Shown in pieces: positions 50,185-62,997 of a stretch of 64,000 nucleotides of DNA. The translations under genes were made by a program, and so were the position numbers. The stretch's first letter is position 1; every line of letters starts with the position of its first letter. This DNA is from Endomychus coccineus (taxonomy: Eukaryota > Arthropoda > Insecta > Coleoptera > Endomychidae), in NCBI GenBank assembly GCA_958510875.1, contig OY294069.1, positions 163,493,111-163,557,110 on the forward strand, given 5' to 3'. The notes beneath the pieces are model-generated. The model was not told where the DNA came from, did no database searches, and saw only the letters and a program-made list of their open reading frames with translations.

Positions 50185-50392
50185 TGTTTATATGAAAGAA
50201 TAACTACTTTGTTTTTATACCACTTATTATTAATAATAACGTGAAGACGTAACTATAGTTTCAACACCGAAATAGAAAATTAATTTTCTATTTGTTTGAT
50301 AATTGCACTCCGGTGTTGAAACTATAGTTACGTTTCACATTATTATTAATAAAAGTGGTATAAAAACAAAGTATTTATTCTTTCATATAATC
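50185..50392. repeat. Palindrome with about 85 bp arms
   Basis: The left arm (TATGAAAGAATAACTAC... to AACTATAGTTTCAACACCG) pairs with the right arm (CGGTGTTGAAACTATAGTT... to ATTCTTTCATAT). The roughly 40 bp centre is itself partly palindromic (AGAAAATTAATTTTCT). Confidence 0.8.
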
Positions 50393-50734
50393 AAAATATA
50401 ATTTTGTCTATCGTTAGTAGCGCTACCGGTAAGAAATATCGACGATACAAATTTATTAATATTCCTGAAATTTCGTAGATTTTATATTTTTTTGTTGTCA
50501 AAATTATATATTTATATTATTTTAATTACGCTCAACTCCCGGTCATAGTCAAGCACAATTAAATCTTTGATGCAGTATACAGGGAAGGTCCAAAAATTAT
50601 TTTATTTCGGTCTGTTAGAAAACCACCTAGTCCATTTTTCAAATGGAATGGAATGATATTATTTTTATTGGGAAAGCTCTTTAAATTTACTATTTCTTTA
50701 TGTATATCGTTCTTATATCTATCTATTTTCAATA

Positions 50735-51260
50735 GTTATTGCCTTATAAGCTGAAAAATAGTAATAAACAACAATTAAATTGATTTTTCGAGACGGCTAT
50801 GGAAACAACGGTGTCATTGAGTTATTGACGTTCTGCATCTTGACATGTCCTTAGTTTCTTTAGTTTTGAGGTCTACTTTTAAGAAAGTAGAAGTGTTCAT
50901 GAATTTATTTATTTTATTTTGAGAACTAAAAAATAAATAGTGAGTATCTATAACGAAAAAGGTTTAGGTGATATTCAATAAATGTTCAAAGCGGAGGTAA
51001 AGCCTAAATTCTCTGCAACACGGATTATTGAAGAAATATTTGGATATTGTTTATTTTAATGAATGACTTCATAAGCACTCAATTTAAGTAACTTTTATTT
51101 TTTCCATCTTTTTCAAAAGTTGAGAAACTAAGGAAATTAAGGAAACGTCATTCAATACGTCAACAAGTCAGATTTGTTTTCATAGCCGACTTGAAAAATC
51201 AAAATTAATTGTGCTTATTACTACTTTTTACAATCATAAGTCAATAGCTATTGAAGAACC
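50735..51260. repeat. Fold-back element with about 150 bp arms
   Basis: Left: AATAGTTATTGCCTTATAAG, TAGTAATAAACAACAATTAA, GAGACGGCTATGGAAAC. Right: the complements near 51170-51250 (TTTTCATAGCCG, AATTAATTGTGCTTATTACT, GTCAATAGCTATTG). No ORF. Confidence 0.7.
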
Positions 51261-51449
51261 TGTATATCAGCATCATTGAATGAAAATAAAGGTCTTAATG
51301 TTCATTTGTTTCGGACTAATTCTAGACCCAATCTCCTCATCGCAAATAGTTATTTTCTTTAAGGCATGTTAAAAATCATATTAGTTCATATATCCCCACT
51401 TCAAAACAGGACGGAATGGAATTTTTTTTTGTAAGGTCAGGAATGTTAG

Positions 51450-52040
51450 TAGAGGTGGTTGCTATTGTTATGGAACTATTGGTGTGACATGTATTTTTCC
51501 ATCATATCACAGCCATTAGTTACTTAATGAAGGTAACCAAATTCAACAATGAATCTTCAACTGAATAAGGAATCTCCGTATATTTTCATACGTTCTTCGG
51601 ATTTTCGGTCTCAGTCACAGATTTCAGTCTTGTGACTAGATCGAACATTCGCATGAAATATGAATAATTCTTCAAGAAGTCTCCAGGTCAAACTGGCATT
51701 TTTTAAATTGTTGATGTAGCTTTCTCGGTAATTTGGATTCCATAAAGCTATGTCAGCAATTAAAAACGTGCTGGCTATTCTTCAATGGCGCGAAGATTAT
51801 ATGGGGTCCAGATAATGGAGTTACACATAGGTTGCTGTTAGTAAGGAACTATTGGTGTGGTGTGTTATGTAAGCTCATATCACAGCCTTTAGTTACTTTC
51901 TTATGGTAATCTTATACAACATGGTGCCACTGGCGTATCTTCAGGTGTAAAATTTAATATTTCACCGGGTTTTTGATTTTAATCACAGTTCATTAGTATA
52001 TGTGACTAGATCGAACACCCGCATGAATATTATGACTATC
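51450..52040. repeat. Diverged tandem duplication of about 210 bp
   Basis: Both copies (51460-51660 and 51835-52035) contain GGAACTATTGGTGTG, CATATCACAGCC.TTAGTTAC and GTGACTAGATCGAACA..CGCATGAA. The copies are about 375 bp apart. Confidence 0.7.
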
Positions 52041-54781
52041 ATCATTTTAATATATCAGAGGGTATATGTTCTTGTGGATGGTGAGTTTTGAATTGTGAAT
52101 TCGGAATGAACCGCAAATGTAACCTAACCTGAAGGGATAAGGCAGCATGAGGTGTAACTAACACGTTTTTTATTAAACAGGTAAAAGAATTGTACCAATT
52201 CCTTAACTTAGCTTCGCTGATTTATTTCTTATTAAAATTTAAAAAATTCTATTGAATTTATCATCTATTAATAATTAAATTTAAGAAAAAAAATTAAATT
52301 TCAAACATAGAAATATTCAATTTTAATTGTATAAAATTTAATAACACATTTTATAAAAACTTCTAGTTACAGGGATTCCGAATATAACGTTAAAGTTCAT
52401 ACGAACGAGGGTAGAAAAATTCTTCCTAAGGGAGCTACTTGGCCAATTCCTTAAATTTGCCTAATTTATTTTTTATAACAATAAAAAAAAAGGTAATCAT
52501 TCTAGCTATTCTTAATTAAATATAAATTCTAAACAAACTATAATTTATTATAATCCTACAATATATGATTTGAACTACTATTTTAAAAATAAATTTTTAG
52601 TCGAGCCTTGAAATATTCGATTTTAATTGTCTAAAATTTTAGAAAGTTATAGGGTGGTGTCCGGAAATAATGTTAACATACTTCAGGATCTTCTTATATC
52701 TCGGATATTTCATGAGGAAAAGGTTCTTATGGGCAGGGCTCTAATGTTTCTTAAGGGAGCTACATCCCTTTAAAGGGTGAAGCCTGAATATCGGTTTTTG
52801 TCTAGGAAAAAATTATTATCCAAAATTTTAAATCAAATTTTACACCAAATCTTCAAAACCTGCTACGAATTACTGAAAAATTAGTATGACCACAAATAAA
52901 GGAATGCCACCTCCCAATTAGGCACGCCTATGATGAAACTTTAATTTGGTACTACATAGAAGTTGCATTTAATAATATCAGGCCGTACTCTGAATTTCAT
53001 ATTAAAATTATCGCGTTCCCGAAAAAAATAATATAAATAGTTTGGGCCATCCTTAGTTTAAAGTTAGATAATGATAATCGTTTTTATTAGAAAATGGTGC
53101 GTCAAATCGAAATAAGATATGAAAGCATTTTTTTACTAGAAAAATCTTAAATTATGAAAAAATCACCTACAAAAAAGTTGGGAGTATTTTTGACTATGGT
53201 CCATCCAGATCTGGACGATAGACTGATAGAAATTAGTATTTTTGTTGGCACATATTGAGGAATCTTATACCTATTTACACCATTTTGAATTTCATAATTT
53301 TAATCTTGAACCATTAAGAAGATCTTTACAAATATCGATCTTTGGGAGTTCACCATTTAGAGATATAGCCCCTTTGGGAGGCATTTTTAGATCCTTGTTT
53401 AATGAAAGTTTTTCTCAAAATCATGCGACAAATAAGATCCTGTATATTTACGTTACTTCCAGCCATCCTGTATATTTAAAACCTAATTTCATTTGATTAT
53501 TCATAATTCTATATAATAAATAATAATTTTGCATTGAAATTCATATAAATAGCTTTTAAATTCGGGAAATTCCAATTATTTTGATAGACATACTGATTCT
53601 GATACACAATTTTTTTCTCTCCAAAATTATTTTTCACTACTGATAAAACTAAAGTAATTAATTGTTTGCTTGAGAATCGTTCTATTTTTTCATATTTAAG
53701 TTAAACAACAGTGAATTTAGTTGAAAATGACGGTAATATGTACTTAACTGGAATCATACAAGGAATATATTATAATTAATAACTTCCAATTTCATTTTCT
53801 TAATAGATTAATTCACAGAAAATATATTGTAATCTATAACTTTTATATTTATATATCTATGGTTTCGACGTTTTCGTGGTGTAACATTATTTTAACGGAT
53901 TTGTAATATTTAAGAACTATTGCTGAATTATCATTAGTTTATAACTTTGAGAAAGTGTCAGTGTGGTCGAATATTTTGCCATCATTAATTGATAATTAAA
54001 TATTACAAGTTTTTTTCTAACTTCTCCTTATAAACTGCACTTTGATATTTTTGAAAATAAAATTCTTTTATAGAATACCTTTTTCCGATGGTACAACTAC
54101 TAAATACTACTAATAAGTAAAGTTTAGTGTTCTATCAATTATTACAGGACAGATTCTTTCGAAAACACTTAAAATCTATTTAAATTTTTCTATACCTCAC
54201 TAACTCTTAGTTAATGTATATTTACTTCTGCTCAGTATGACCGCCGTCATATGAATACTTAATAAAAAAATATAACGATCCACTTCATTTTTTGATATAG
54301 AAAAATAACACTAAAATGAAACATAACTTCAGCAACCGCGAGTAATAGACCCGAAGTTAATATTCTTAAATACATTATATTTGTCACTTTTACTACCTCA
54401 CTTGATAATGTGATGGCATATTTTGTAAGTAAACAGTTAATATTTATGTTAAGAAAATTGGCATTTCAGAGCACCATTGAAATCTTAATCTTTTGGTTTG
54501 TATTGTGAAAACTGTGGTAAATAAAACTTCATGCGATTATAACTTACATTTTTATTAACCCTACATGCATACATAGAAAATACACAATGGGTCTTCTATC
54601 AGACTAGTCACAACATTTATAATCATTTCAATTAAGCTTTTTGGTTTTTTTGTTCAACAATTAAATATAAATGTATATCTTACAGAATAAATAATAAAAA
54701 TCAATAACTACACTACACTCATACACGTCATACAAATCACTGGAAATGTTTCAATTGTTCATTTAAATTGAGTTTAAATCA
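52041..54781. other. Intergenic between converging Mtr4 and laccase
   Basis: AT-rich. Short duplicated segments with TTCTTAAGGGAGCTAC / TTCCTAAGGGAGCTAC lie at about 52425 and 52750. I find no gene; the 84-codon ORF at 53242-53496 resembles no family. The 3' UTR of the laccase cassette probably lies in the last few hundred bases. Confidence 0.45.
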
Positions 54782-57700
54782 CTAGGAGTGTGGATAGTGA
54801 TTGTCAAACGATATGGGAGGTAGATGGTGACCGCACCTAGGGAAGTTTGGTGGCACTGGAGGTAGATCTGATTGTGTTCCTACATGTACTATAAGGTTCA
54901 TTCCAATTATCACATGGAATAGGAAGTGACAATGGAAAAGCCAATATCCTGAAACATAGAACATCTCAATTAATAGAGCGGTGGAGGCCAACATTTACAA
55001 AGAATGGACATTGGTTACTTCTTAAACTAATATTTCGATCAAACTGGCGTCGTGCGAGTCCTTTGAACTTGATCTACTGTCAAGATTTTACTGAATAATA
55101 ATATAATATCATATCTTTATACTGAAAATTCTATTCTCCACAAAAGATATCAAATCAGGAAGAATAATTTATGGTCATTTCATTTCAACTAATAAAACAA
55201 CCAGTTAAATTAATTAATACATCATTGTATAGCATTTAAAGCATTAAGGCAACTAATTGAATCAGAATGAGAAGCGCACTGACTAGTAAGTATAAACGAA
55301 CGGACAGCTGCTACCACAAGAACATCATGACTTGTACTGCCCGGAAGTCTTGACAAAATAATATATTTTTTTAATATTATACATATAGGCTTCAAATAAA
55401 ATTTGTTAATAATGGTTAATGTTCATTATAAGACGCCATGTTACACTAGTTTAAAATTGAATGTAAATCTAAATTACAAACTTTCTCGGTAACACGTTCA
55501 GTAAAATTTTAGATCTTGATAAATGAATATACAGGTGTTTCAGAAAGACGTCCCGGCAGGGGACGGTAGATTTTACAAAAATAATCAGATTTTTCAAATG
55601 AACTATGGTCCTATCTTCTCTCGTTTTTCTCGAAAACGGTGAGATTTTGAGAACCTCAACAAGAGTACATTATTTGTTTGAAATAAAATTATAAACCAGA
55701 AAAATGTGCAAAACAAAATTATTTTCACAAAAGTAAGGCTAAAAGAAACGCCGAAAGTCGCGCACCCAGCGCCCTTTACCACATTATCTTAAACTAACTA
55801 AACCATCTTATTTGGTGTCCTCTGAAACCCCCGAGTACCAGATTTCAACAAAATATCTGTAACTGCACAGGAGTTACAGCAAAATTTCGTTAAAAAAAAA
55901 TTAAATTCAACGTCCTGTATCTCCGAAGATAGAACCATAGTTAATATGAAAAATCTGATATATTTGTGAGATCTACCGTCCCCTGCATATACGGGAGGTC
56001 TTTCTGAAACATCCTGTATTCAGTGCAATGATTGTGATAAATGTTATGTTAGATTAAGAAGAATATTTCTACCAGGTTTGTTCATAGCAGTACCATTGAT
56101 AAGTCCGCCGTAGCAAACCACGTCTTACACACCGCTCATACATTTATAGAACCATGTCTTTCTCTGTTGCAATACAGCAACGAACCTTTCTTAGCGACTG
56201 GACGCTTCAGAAATGTATAAACATAAAGATCATTTATTGATTTTTGATTTGTCTTCTATTGAAAACAAGTAGGTACATCGATAATAATTAGATCATCATT
56301 AGAAAATTCGCTTTCTGCTTTTTTAATTTCTCCATTACTTTATCCAATTCAATTAATATTTTTAGTTTAATTTTTTGTATTCCAATTTTTAATTTAATTT
56401 GATTGAAAGGATTTAAGTTATAAAAACTTTCAATCTTCAATGTTAGAATTAAATAAGAATTTAAGTCTTAGAATTAGATTCATTTTAATATCATTTTTTG
56501 AATACAAGACAGTTTGATAGAGATTTTTATCTATAAATAAATTTACAATTTATATTGGAACTTCATATTTCATATTTGGTTTATGAGCTGGGATATTAGG
56601 AACTAAGCTTAATGATTTGTATAGAATTAGGTAGAATTAATTGAAAATGATCAAATTTTTAATATTGTAACTGCACTGCTTCTGTAATAATTTTTAATAC
56701 TAATTGGAGGATTCGGAAATTGATTAGTGCCTTTAATATTAGGAGCTCCTACAATAAATAATATAAGATTTTACGACTTCCGTAATAATTTATACAATAT
56801 TAAAAATTGGATCATTAGGATTTGTTCTTTGAGCTCTCATCATATATTTACAGTAGGAATAGATTTAGTACTCGTGCTTTCTTTACTTCAACAACAATAA
56901 TTATTGCTATTCCTACTGGAATTAAAATTTTTAGTTCTTCATGAAACTCACTCAATTTACTATTTAATATTGGAGGATTAACAGGAGTAATTTTAGCTCA
57001 TTCTATCACTTGATATCGCCTCTTGTGTCGAGTCATGTGTCTTAGACTCTCCTTATTATCACTTACCAGGATTATCAGCTCTAAACCTGAATATAACATA
57101 TCCATTGTTTGGAACTGCAATGGTATCTTTAAATGGAGGTAGATTGAATTGCCTATGGAGTAGCCCGCGTCTGTCCAAATCCAATGCGTGTTGGAGGTTT
57201 ATCTTTTTGACATTTTGATCTGGAGATCGCCCTATCCCAATGACGTTGAACGAATATCCATGTAAATGGAAGGGGTGACTTAGATTTGGCGATTGAACTG
57301 TGAAACAAAAGTTTTGAATTTTTATTATTCGATGTCAAATGTCGTTTAATAAATTAATTAGAGTAACCTAGGTTGAAACATATTCGCCAATAACAAGGCG
57401 AAATCCATACAATTATTTACCTTCATCGACTAACACCACTTCAACTATTGCATTAAGAGGAATATCCACAGTATGTGTACACATGCAGTTCTGTCCACAA
57501 TTAGCTGGTCTGTTATCACCATTGCAAAATTGTTCTGGTGGGATTTCATCCAATTGAGATAGTGGTGGAGCTGGTGGTGATTGATAAGAAATTTCATCGA
57601 TCAAACTGATTACATGATCTCCACCTGGGGCAACTGAAAAAAAAGACGTATATAAATCTTCAATTGTAACCAAAGGCATCAGTTAAATATTCAACAAGGG

Positions 57701-59726
57701 TTATGCACTCATTGAATATTTTCCCTGGTTGATTTCTTAGACAGCGAGTAGATGCAAGGGCACTAGCTCAACTAGGATTTGATAGAATTGCTCTACATTT
57801 CTTTTCATCATATTTACAAGGGAGATTACAGACAGTGAACTACCTTGGGGTGGATTCGTTTGCCTTCGAGGCAGTTTCGGTGTACTCCAAGGCTCAAACC
57901 TTTATATTATTCATCAACGATTTGCCCCAAAGGATTGAATCCAGTAGTCTGACATATGCAGACGGTTTTAAGGTCTTCAAGTCGGTGTCGGAATGCATCA
58001 GCTACAGGAGGACCTAAATAGTGTTTATAACTGATCGATAGATAACAAATTGCCTCTCAACGTGGATAAATGTAACGTAATGACATATACCAGAAGTAAG
58101 AATAACATCTTTTTTATGTATCATATTGGTAAGTCGAATTTGAAGAGAGTTATAACAATGAAGGATTTGGGTGTGGTTTTTGAAACACAGTTGTGATTTG
58201 GTGATCACATTCAGTACATTACATCGAAAGCTTTTAGATCACTTGGTTTCATTAGGCGTGTAGGGAGGGAGTTTAGAACATATGTGACTTTCAGGCATCT
58301 CTATTTTTCGTTGGTGCGTCCCATTCTGGAGTATGCCTCTAATGTTTGGAATCCTTTCACATCCATTGCTTCATAGGCGATTGAGACGACTGAGAATTTG
58401 GCTATTAAATATATGTACTCCAAAAAGTATCGAAGATACCCTCCATTTGGTTCCTATTCAGCAATTCGTCAGGAGTTCGACCTTATCAAGATGTGCTATA
58501 GACGAGAAAGTACTAGTATATATTTCCTGTACAAGCTGTGTGGTTTCTTAATAAATTCTCCGCAGTTACTTTCAGCTCTGAAATTTTATACTTTCAATAG
58601 CAGAATATATGTCACAGACAGTTACTTCTCTTGACTCCTACGCGTAGCGATTCTCCTATCACTAGAGTATGTAAGATTTATAATAAGCACTGTGCATATA
58701 CGGAGCGTGGATTGTTCAATGTGAGCGTGTGACAGTTTCGACAAGGTTTGTTTGAGTTGAGTAATGCAGTACAACGGGAGGCGGCTCGGGTTGGTAGGAG
58801 TGATTTTTGATGGATGTGGTGTATATGTTGGCGAGTGCTTTAGATCGTGACAGACAGATCTGGGTGGACTTGTGGGTACCGATGGACGAGGAAGTGGTGG
58901 GGTAGTTGTGGGCCAGCAGTAGGGTTGTAGATTAGCTTCAGTTTTGTTGTATTAATTGAGTATTTGATTTTTCTTATTTTTTGTTTGTTTTTTCTTTAAA
59001 CTACGTCTAGTTTGTTTTCATTAATTATTTGACGGCTTTTATATAACTCTAGAACATGTAATTAGGTTATAAGTGATTGTAACCTGTTTGTTCTTGTGAA
59101 ATAAATAAATAAATAAATAATAGCGATATATCAATTTTATAAGTATCATTATAACTCAATCAAATAAACACGACAATTACCTTGTTAAATATCGCTACGA
59201 TTATTTAAAATGTAAAATAATAGGGATTGGGTAGTTCTATCTAACGTAGAAATATTTTTGGAATTTGGAGAGTTCATTGTTTTGTGTGATAAACTGGGGC
59301 TTTTGACTTGAATGCCATATTTCTATGTACAATTATAGGAGAGCCAGGTTGAGGTGTTAAAATTCACATTTCATCATCTGATTTTAAAACGGTTAATAAG
59401 ATAATCAAAATGTTCTGTGTGTATAAATGATATACTAAAGTAATTGTACTTTATTTGTTTGAAATGTGATATCACAAAGTGAAGGACACCTGTTGTAACT
59501 TTTCATCAGGTCTGTCGATTCTAAACTTACCTAAAAATCTATTATATGTGTTTGGTTTGAAAAGTTCGTCAGGCCGATAAAACAGGAAACGGAATGGCAA
59601 GAAGATTTTAACGTCTGGTCTGTCCTGTAAAATGGCCTTGTCTACCTTCTTTCTGTTTCTTAATTGACTAACGCAAATGGCATCTCTTCGTGGCTTGTTG
59701 CAAATGGCATCTAGTGGATTTAATAC
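54782..59726 (-). CDS. Lac2: Laccase-2 type multicopper oxidase, C-terminal exon cassette (distal)
   Basis: Secreted copper oxidase that oxidises catechols to tan and harden cuticle. Minus-strand exons: 59726-59531, 57633-57421, 57297-57067 and 54948-54782 (stop TAG). Total 807 nt, 268 residues, with all junctions in phase. The first exon starts [10 protein letters not shown] and includes [13 protein letters not shown] and [12 protein letters not shown]; the second has [17 protein letters not shown]. The third has the copper motif HPFHLHGY, and the last has [12 protein letters not shown] with Cys (type 1 copper), three His and the axial Met. It has no signal peptide or first cupredoxin domain: those exons must lie right of 64000. 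The sequence between this set and the next (59727-61869) holds no laccase exon, so this is most likely an alternative 3' end of one gene and not a separate paralog. Unlike the other cassette, its last exon is split by a 2.1 kb intron. Confidence 0.88.
55529..56020. mobile_element. Fold-back element of the ACAGG(G)TGTTTC type in laccase intron
   Basis: Left end ATACAGGTGTTTCAGAAAGA and right end TCTTTCTGAAACATCCTGTAT are inverted. Arms share GGGGACGGTAGATTTTAC / ATCTACCGTCCCC and CTATGGTCCTATCTTC with its complement. The interior has no ORF. Confidence 0.8.
56402..57010 (+). pseudogene. Nuclear mitochondrial insertion (NUMT): tRNA-Trp to COI fragments
   Basis: Read with the insect mitochondrial code, the plus strand gives COI pieces: [19 protein letters not shown] at about 56550, then LIGGFGNWLVPLMLGAPT at about 56703, then [18 protein letters not shown] near 56878-56940 and [12 protein letters not shown] near 56970. 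Frameshifts and internal deletions lie between them. Upstream, 56406-56469 resembles mitochondrial tRNA-Trp (AAGGATTTAAGTTATAAAA ... CTTCAA), matching the order tRNA-Trp, tRNA-Cys, tRNA-Tyr, COI. It ends about 57 bp before a laccase exon, inside that gene's intron, on the opposite strand. Confidence 0.9.
57735..59121 (+). pseudogene. 5'-truncated, decayed non-LTR retrotransposon with AAAT-repeat tail
   Basis: Reverse transcriptase C-terminal half in broken frames: a segment like GVPQGS...LFINDLP near 57880-57935, YADGFKVF near 57955 where FADD-type Asp pairs normally sit, [11 protein letters not shown] near 58055-58090, [19 protein letters not shown] near 58222 and [16 protein letters not shown] near 58312. 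A long 3' tail ends in AAATAAATAAATAAATAA (about 59099-59121). It lies inside a laccase intron, opposite to that gene. Confidence 0.85.
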
Positions 59727-61869
59727 CTGTCGAAAATATCGTTCAACGTTATTAACTTATTAATAGGAATTATGAAAATACCTACCTACCATGATCGCAA
59801 TCAGAAGCTCGAATGAATTATTTACATTGAACGATCCTTCACATGGAGCTAGGCGTTTGAATGATTGGTATGAATAATTAGGGCACTAATAATTATTTAT
59901 AATACTACTTACTTTTTTACAACTTACATTAACTAACTATTTCTACTTTCTAAATTTTTGTACAGTATTGTACAACAATCTATATTGGTCGACTTTCTGT
60001 TCATCCTACTCATACTTGTCATGCCAATACAAATTTATGGTACCTACTTAATTGGCGGATATATTACATAATGCATTTATAATACAAAATGGGCAACCAA
60101 CATTTCATTACGGTTTGTTTTATGTACAACCTTTCACATACCTCCACCCAAATTATATAGTCTCTTTTAATATTTATATATTTAATACTTCATATACATA
60201 TATCTATAAAAATAACAGTAACTTTGTGAGAATGTATTTTTAAAGACTGTGGAAGACTAGTACAATCTTGAATTTGATATGGGTAATACCTTTAGCATAC
60301 TAAAATATAACAACTATACAATTCTCAACTTATAGATCTATATATTAAATACTTACGACTACATGGAAGAATTTTCGAAATAGTATAATAATAAGGATCA
60401 AAAAAATACTGATAGAATACTTTACATTTTTACAAAATATTAAAAAACTGCAAATAATTAAATTGAGCAGAAGAATATTCTTAGTTTTAGTTGAAGGTGG
60501 GGGCAGTCTTTTAATTATTTTGTACAGTATATACAAAGAAACATAGATACGGTTTGTGTATACAGCACCTTTAAGGTAACTCTTTTGTTAGGAATTGGTA
60601 GAAGGAGTTAGGACTTATACTTACCTTAATTAATTATGGCGAATTGAAACCATCTAAGATAAATAAATTACAAAACATCTAACAGTAGACAGAATTTTTG
60701 CGATGGCAAGATCTAAAGAATAATTTTCACAGTGAATAATTATTATTCACTTCTCAATAAATTCAGATAAGGTAACTCCAGTGTTTGCATTTTATAACAG
60801 TTCTATTAATTTCAGATTAAGCCCTGATATTGTGTATTTTTGGATGAAACATTTTATTATTTTATCGACATTTAATCTTTGATTTTTATCAATGGTACAA
60901 ATGTTCACGTTGCGACTTAAAGAAAGGAAATATAATGAACATAATATAACCTCAAGCAAAACCTTGAAACTATTATTTGGACATTGAGAAAATAAATTAT
61001 AGCACATAATTTTTGATAAGGGTAAGTATCAATTACGAAAGTTTGATATTATTTTGTGGAATTTGGCAATACTTTTAGTGCTCTAAAATATTGTAAATCT
61101 ATTGGAGCATCAATGGTAGCTTGATAAATCACCATAGGATGATTTGTTAACATTTACATTGTACTAAAAAGCATATTTAGACCATGCAATGGTCTAAATA
61201 TGTTGGTCCTGAGCAATATTTTTTCTTGATTGATAAAAGAGGCATTTTTGAATTCTGTATTTTAAAAGCAACGAAAGAATAGGTGATATTCAAAAAAATT
61301 ATAAATTCTATATGGTGAAGAAAAGGTGAGTAAATTATTTTTCTTTGGAACATTTTGTTCACTAAAGTTGAAATATGTTTTTGGCTATGGGGACTTTTTT
61401 CATGGCGCATCTGGATTCAAAATTGAATTTCAAGTGGTCTTCATATAAACGTTGCTCTCCTAAAATTTTATGAGTAGTATTGGAAGCTGTGGAGTATGTC
61501 AAACATTTCAGTTTAGTGCACTTTGTGTGGTGCAAGTAGTTGCAATTTTTCATATTGACCATTTCTTTTTAATGAGTGGCTATTATGACATATACTGAAT
61601 ACGAACTTTCATAGGAAATTAATTAATTGTATTTCACTAAGGATGTTTCATTTTAGTTTTTCTGTTTGTATTTAGTTACTCAAATGTTGAATGTGAGAAA
61701 AATATTCCAAATTAACTTGCGCTAATACTGATAGCTTACATCTATTTTATACTGAATTAGATGATGACGAATAAAATAATAACCTGCAATTATTACAATT
61801 ATTCTGGCACAAGCTATTTCTCAATTAGAACTTGAAGAACTGTTATAAAATTGTATAAAACTGTTACGT
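59727..61869. other. Stretch between the two laccase cassettes
   Basis: AT-rich. I searched the minus strand for laccase exons upstream of 59726 and found none; no other gene or repeat is recognised. It would be intron for the distal isoform and 3' UTR plus flank for the proximal isoform. Confidence 0.5.
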
Positions 61870-62997
61870 TCATAAATGCGGTTTGATTGGATCGTAAGAT
61901 ATTTCAGGTAAGTGATCCCCACATCGGGGGAATCCAGGGGGTACTGGAGGTAAATCAGAATGAGTTCCAACTTGTAGAACGAGGTCCATTCCAATGACTA
62001 TGTGGAACAAGAAGTGACAATGGAAGAGCCAGAAACCGGGATTATCTGCTCTTAAACGTAATACAACATATCCGTTATTTGGCACGGCTATGGTATCTTT
62101 AGCTGGAGGTAGGTTAAACTGCCGGTGTAGAAGACCTTGTCTGTCCAAATCTAAGGCGTGTTTCAAATTGATTTTCTTCACGTTTTGGTCTGGCGATCTT
62201 CCGATACCAATTACATTGAACGCGTAACCGTGAAGATGGAACGGATGACTCAAGTTCGGCTGTTGTACTGGAATAAGAATAATTTATTTGAATAACATTA
62301 AAAAATATTCAATAATGATTCTCAATCTTTGCACATAATATATGTATTATACATATACCAATTAGGAATAGCAATAGAGTAAATCGTTCTGTTCAGTGTG
62401 ATGGTGGAGCGGGAAATTTGAATTCGTTGGTTCTTCAAACAAAACAGCGTAACATCACTAAATCCTACCGACTAGGCCAGTTATATTCATTTATTAAAAA
62501 TTATACTCTTTGGACTGTTATATGTATTCATTTATTTTCATAAATTAGATAATAGTTCTGTAATACCGATTTAGAACAAAGAGTTACACACATATTCAAA
62601 GAAATGTCGGTTACAATAATTGATGTGTTGATTTATAAACTTAATTGAATTTGATACCCGAAGGAATGGATGAATTTAAAGAACGTGAAAGAGAAATTTT
62701 TCTAAATCCTTTTATGAAGTAGATTATTGAAAACATTTTGGAAGATATGAGGTGTCGAGTAATTCAGGAGAATGGAAATCTTACCTTCGTCGACAAGTAC
62801 TATTTCTACTATCGCATTCAGTGGTATGTCGACTTTGTGAGTACACATGCAGTTTTGTCCGCAATTAGGTGGCCGATTGTCTCCATTACAGAACTGTTCT
62901 GGGTTGATGTCGTCGTATTGTGAAATCAACGGAGCTGGTGCGGCCATGTAAGAAATTTCATCGACCAAACTAATGACATGATCTCCATTTGGTGCAA
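61870..62997 (-). CDS. Lac2: Laccase-2 type multicopper oxidase, C-terminal exon cassette (proximal)
   Basis: Second set of homologous terminal exons of the same gene. Exons: 62997-62785 (213 nt, the same length as its counterpart 57633-57421) and 62267-61870 (stop TGA). The first reads VAPNGDHVISLVDEISY and has [17 protein letters not shown]. The second holds HPFHLHGY, the long segment with [18 protein letters not shown], and HCHFLFHIVIGM, so the type 1 and trinuclear copper ligands are present. Here the last two exons of the other cassette are fused in one 398 nt exon. The incoming phase requires a preceding exon ending in one extra G, as in the other cassette; that counterpart (the NPLDAIC exon) is not in 62998-64000 and must lie to the right. 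The laccase-2 A/B isoforms of Tribolium differ in just this region. Confidence 0.9.

Noticed and set aside
53242..53496. 84-codon plus-strand ORF
   Set aside because: No splice context or family resemblance; it is in AT-rich intergenic DNA.
54782..62997. Two independent tandem laccase genes
   Set aside because: Not excluded, but no 5' exons for the distal set are visible between the sets, so alternative cassettes of one gene fit better.
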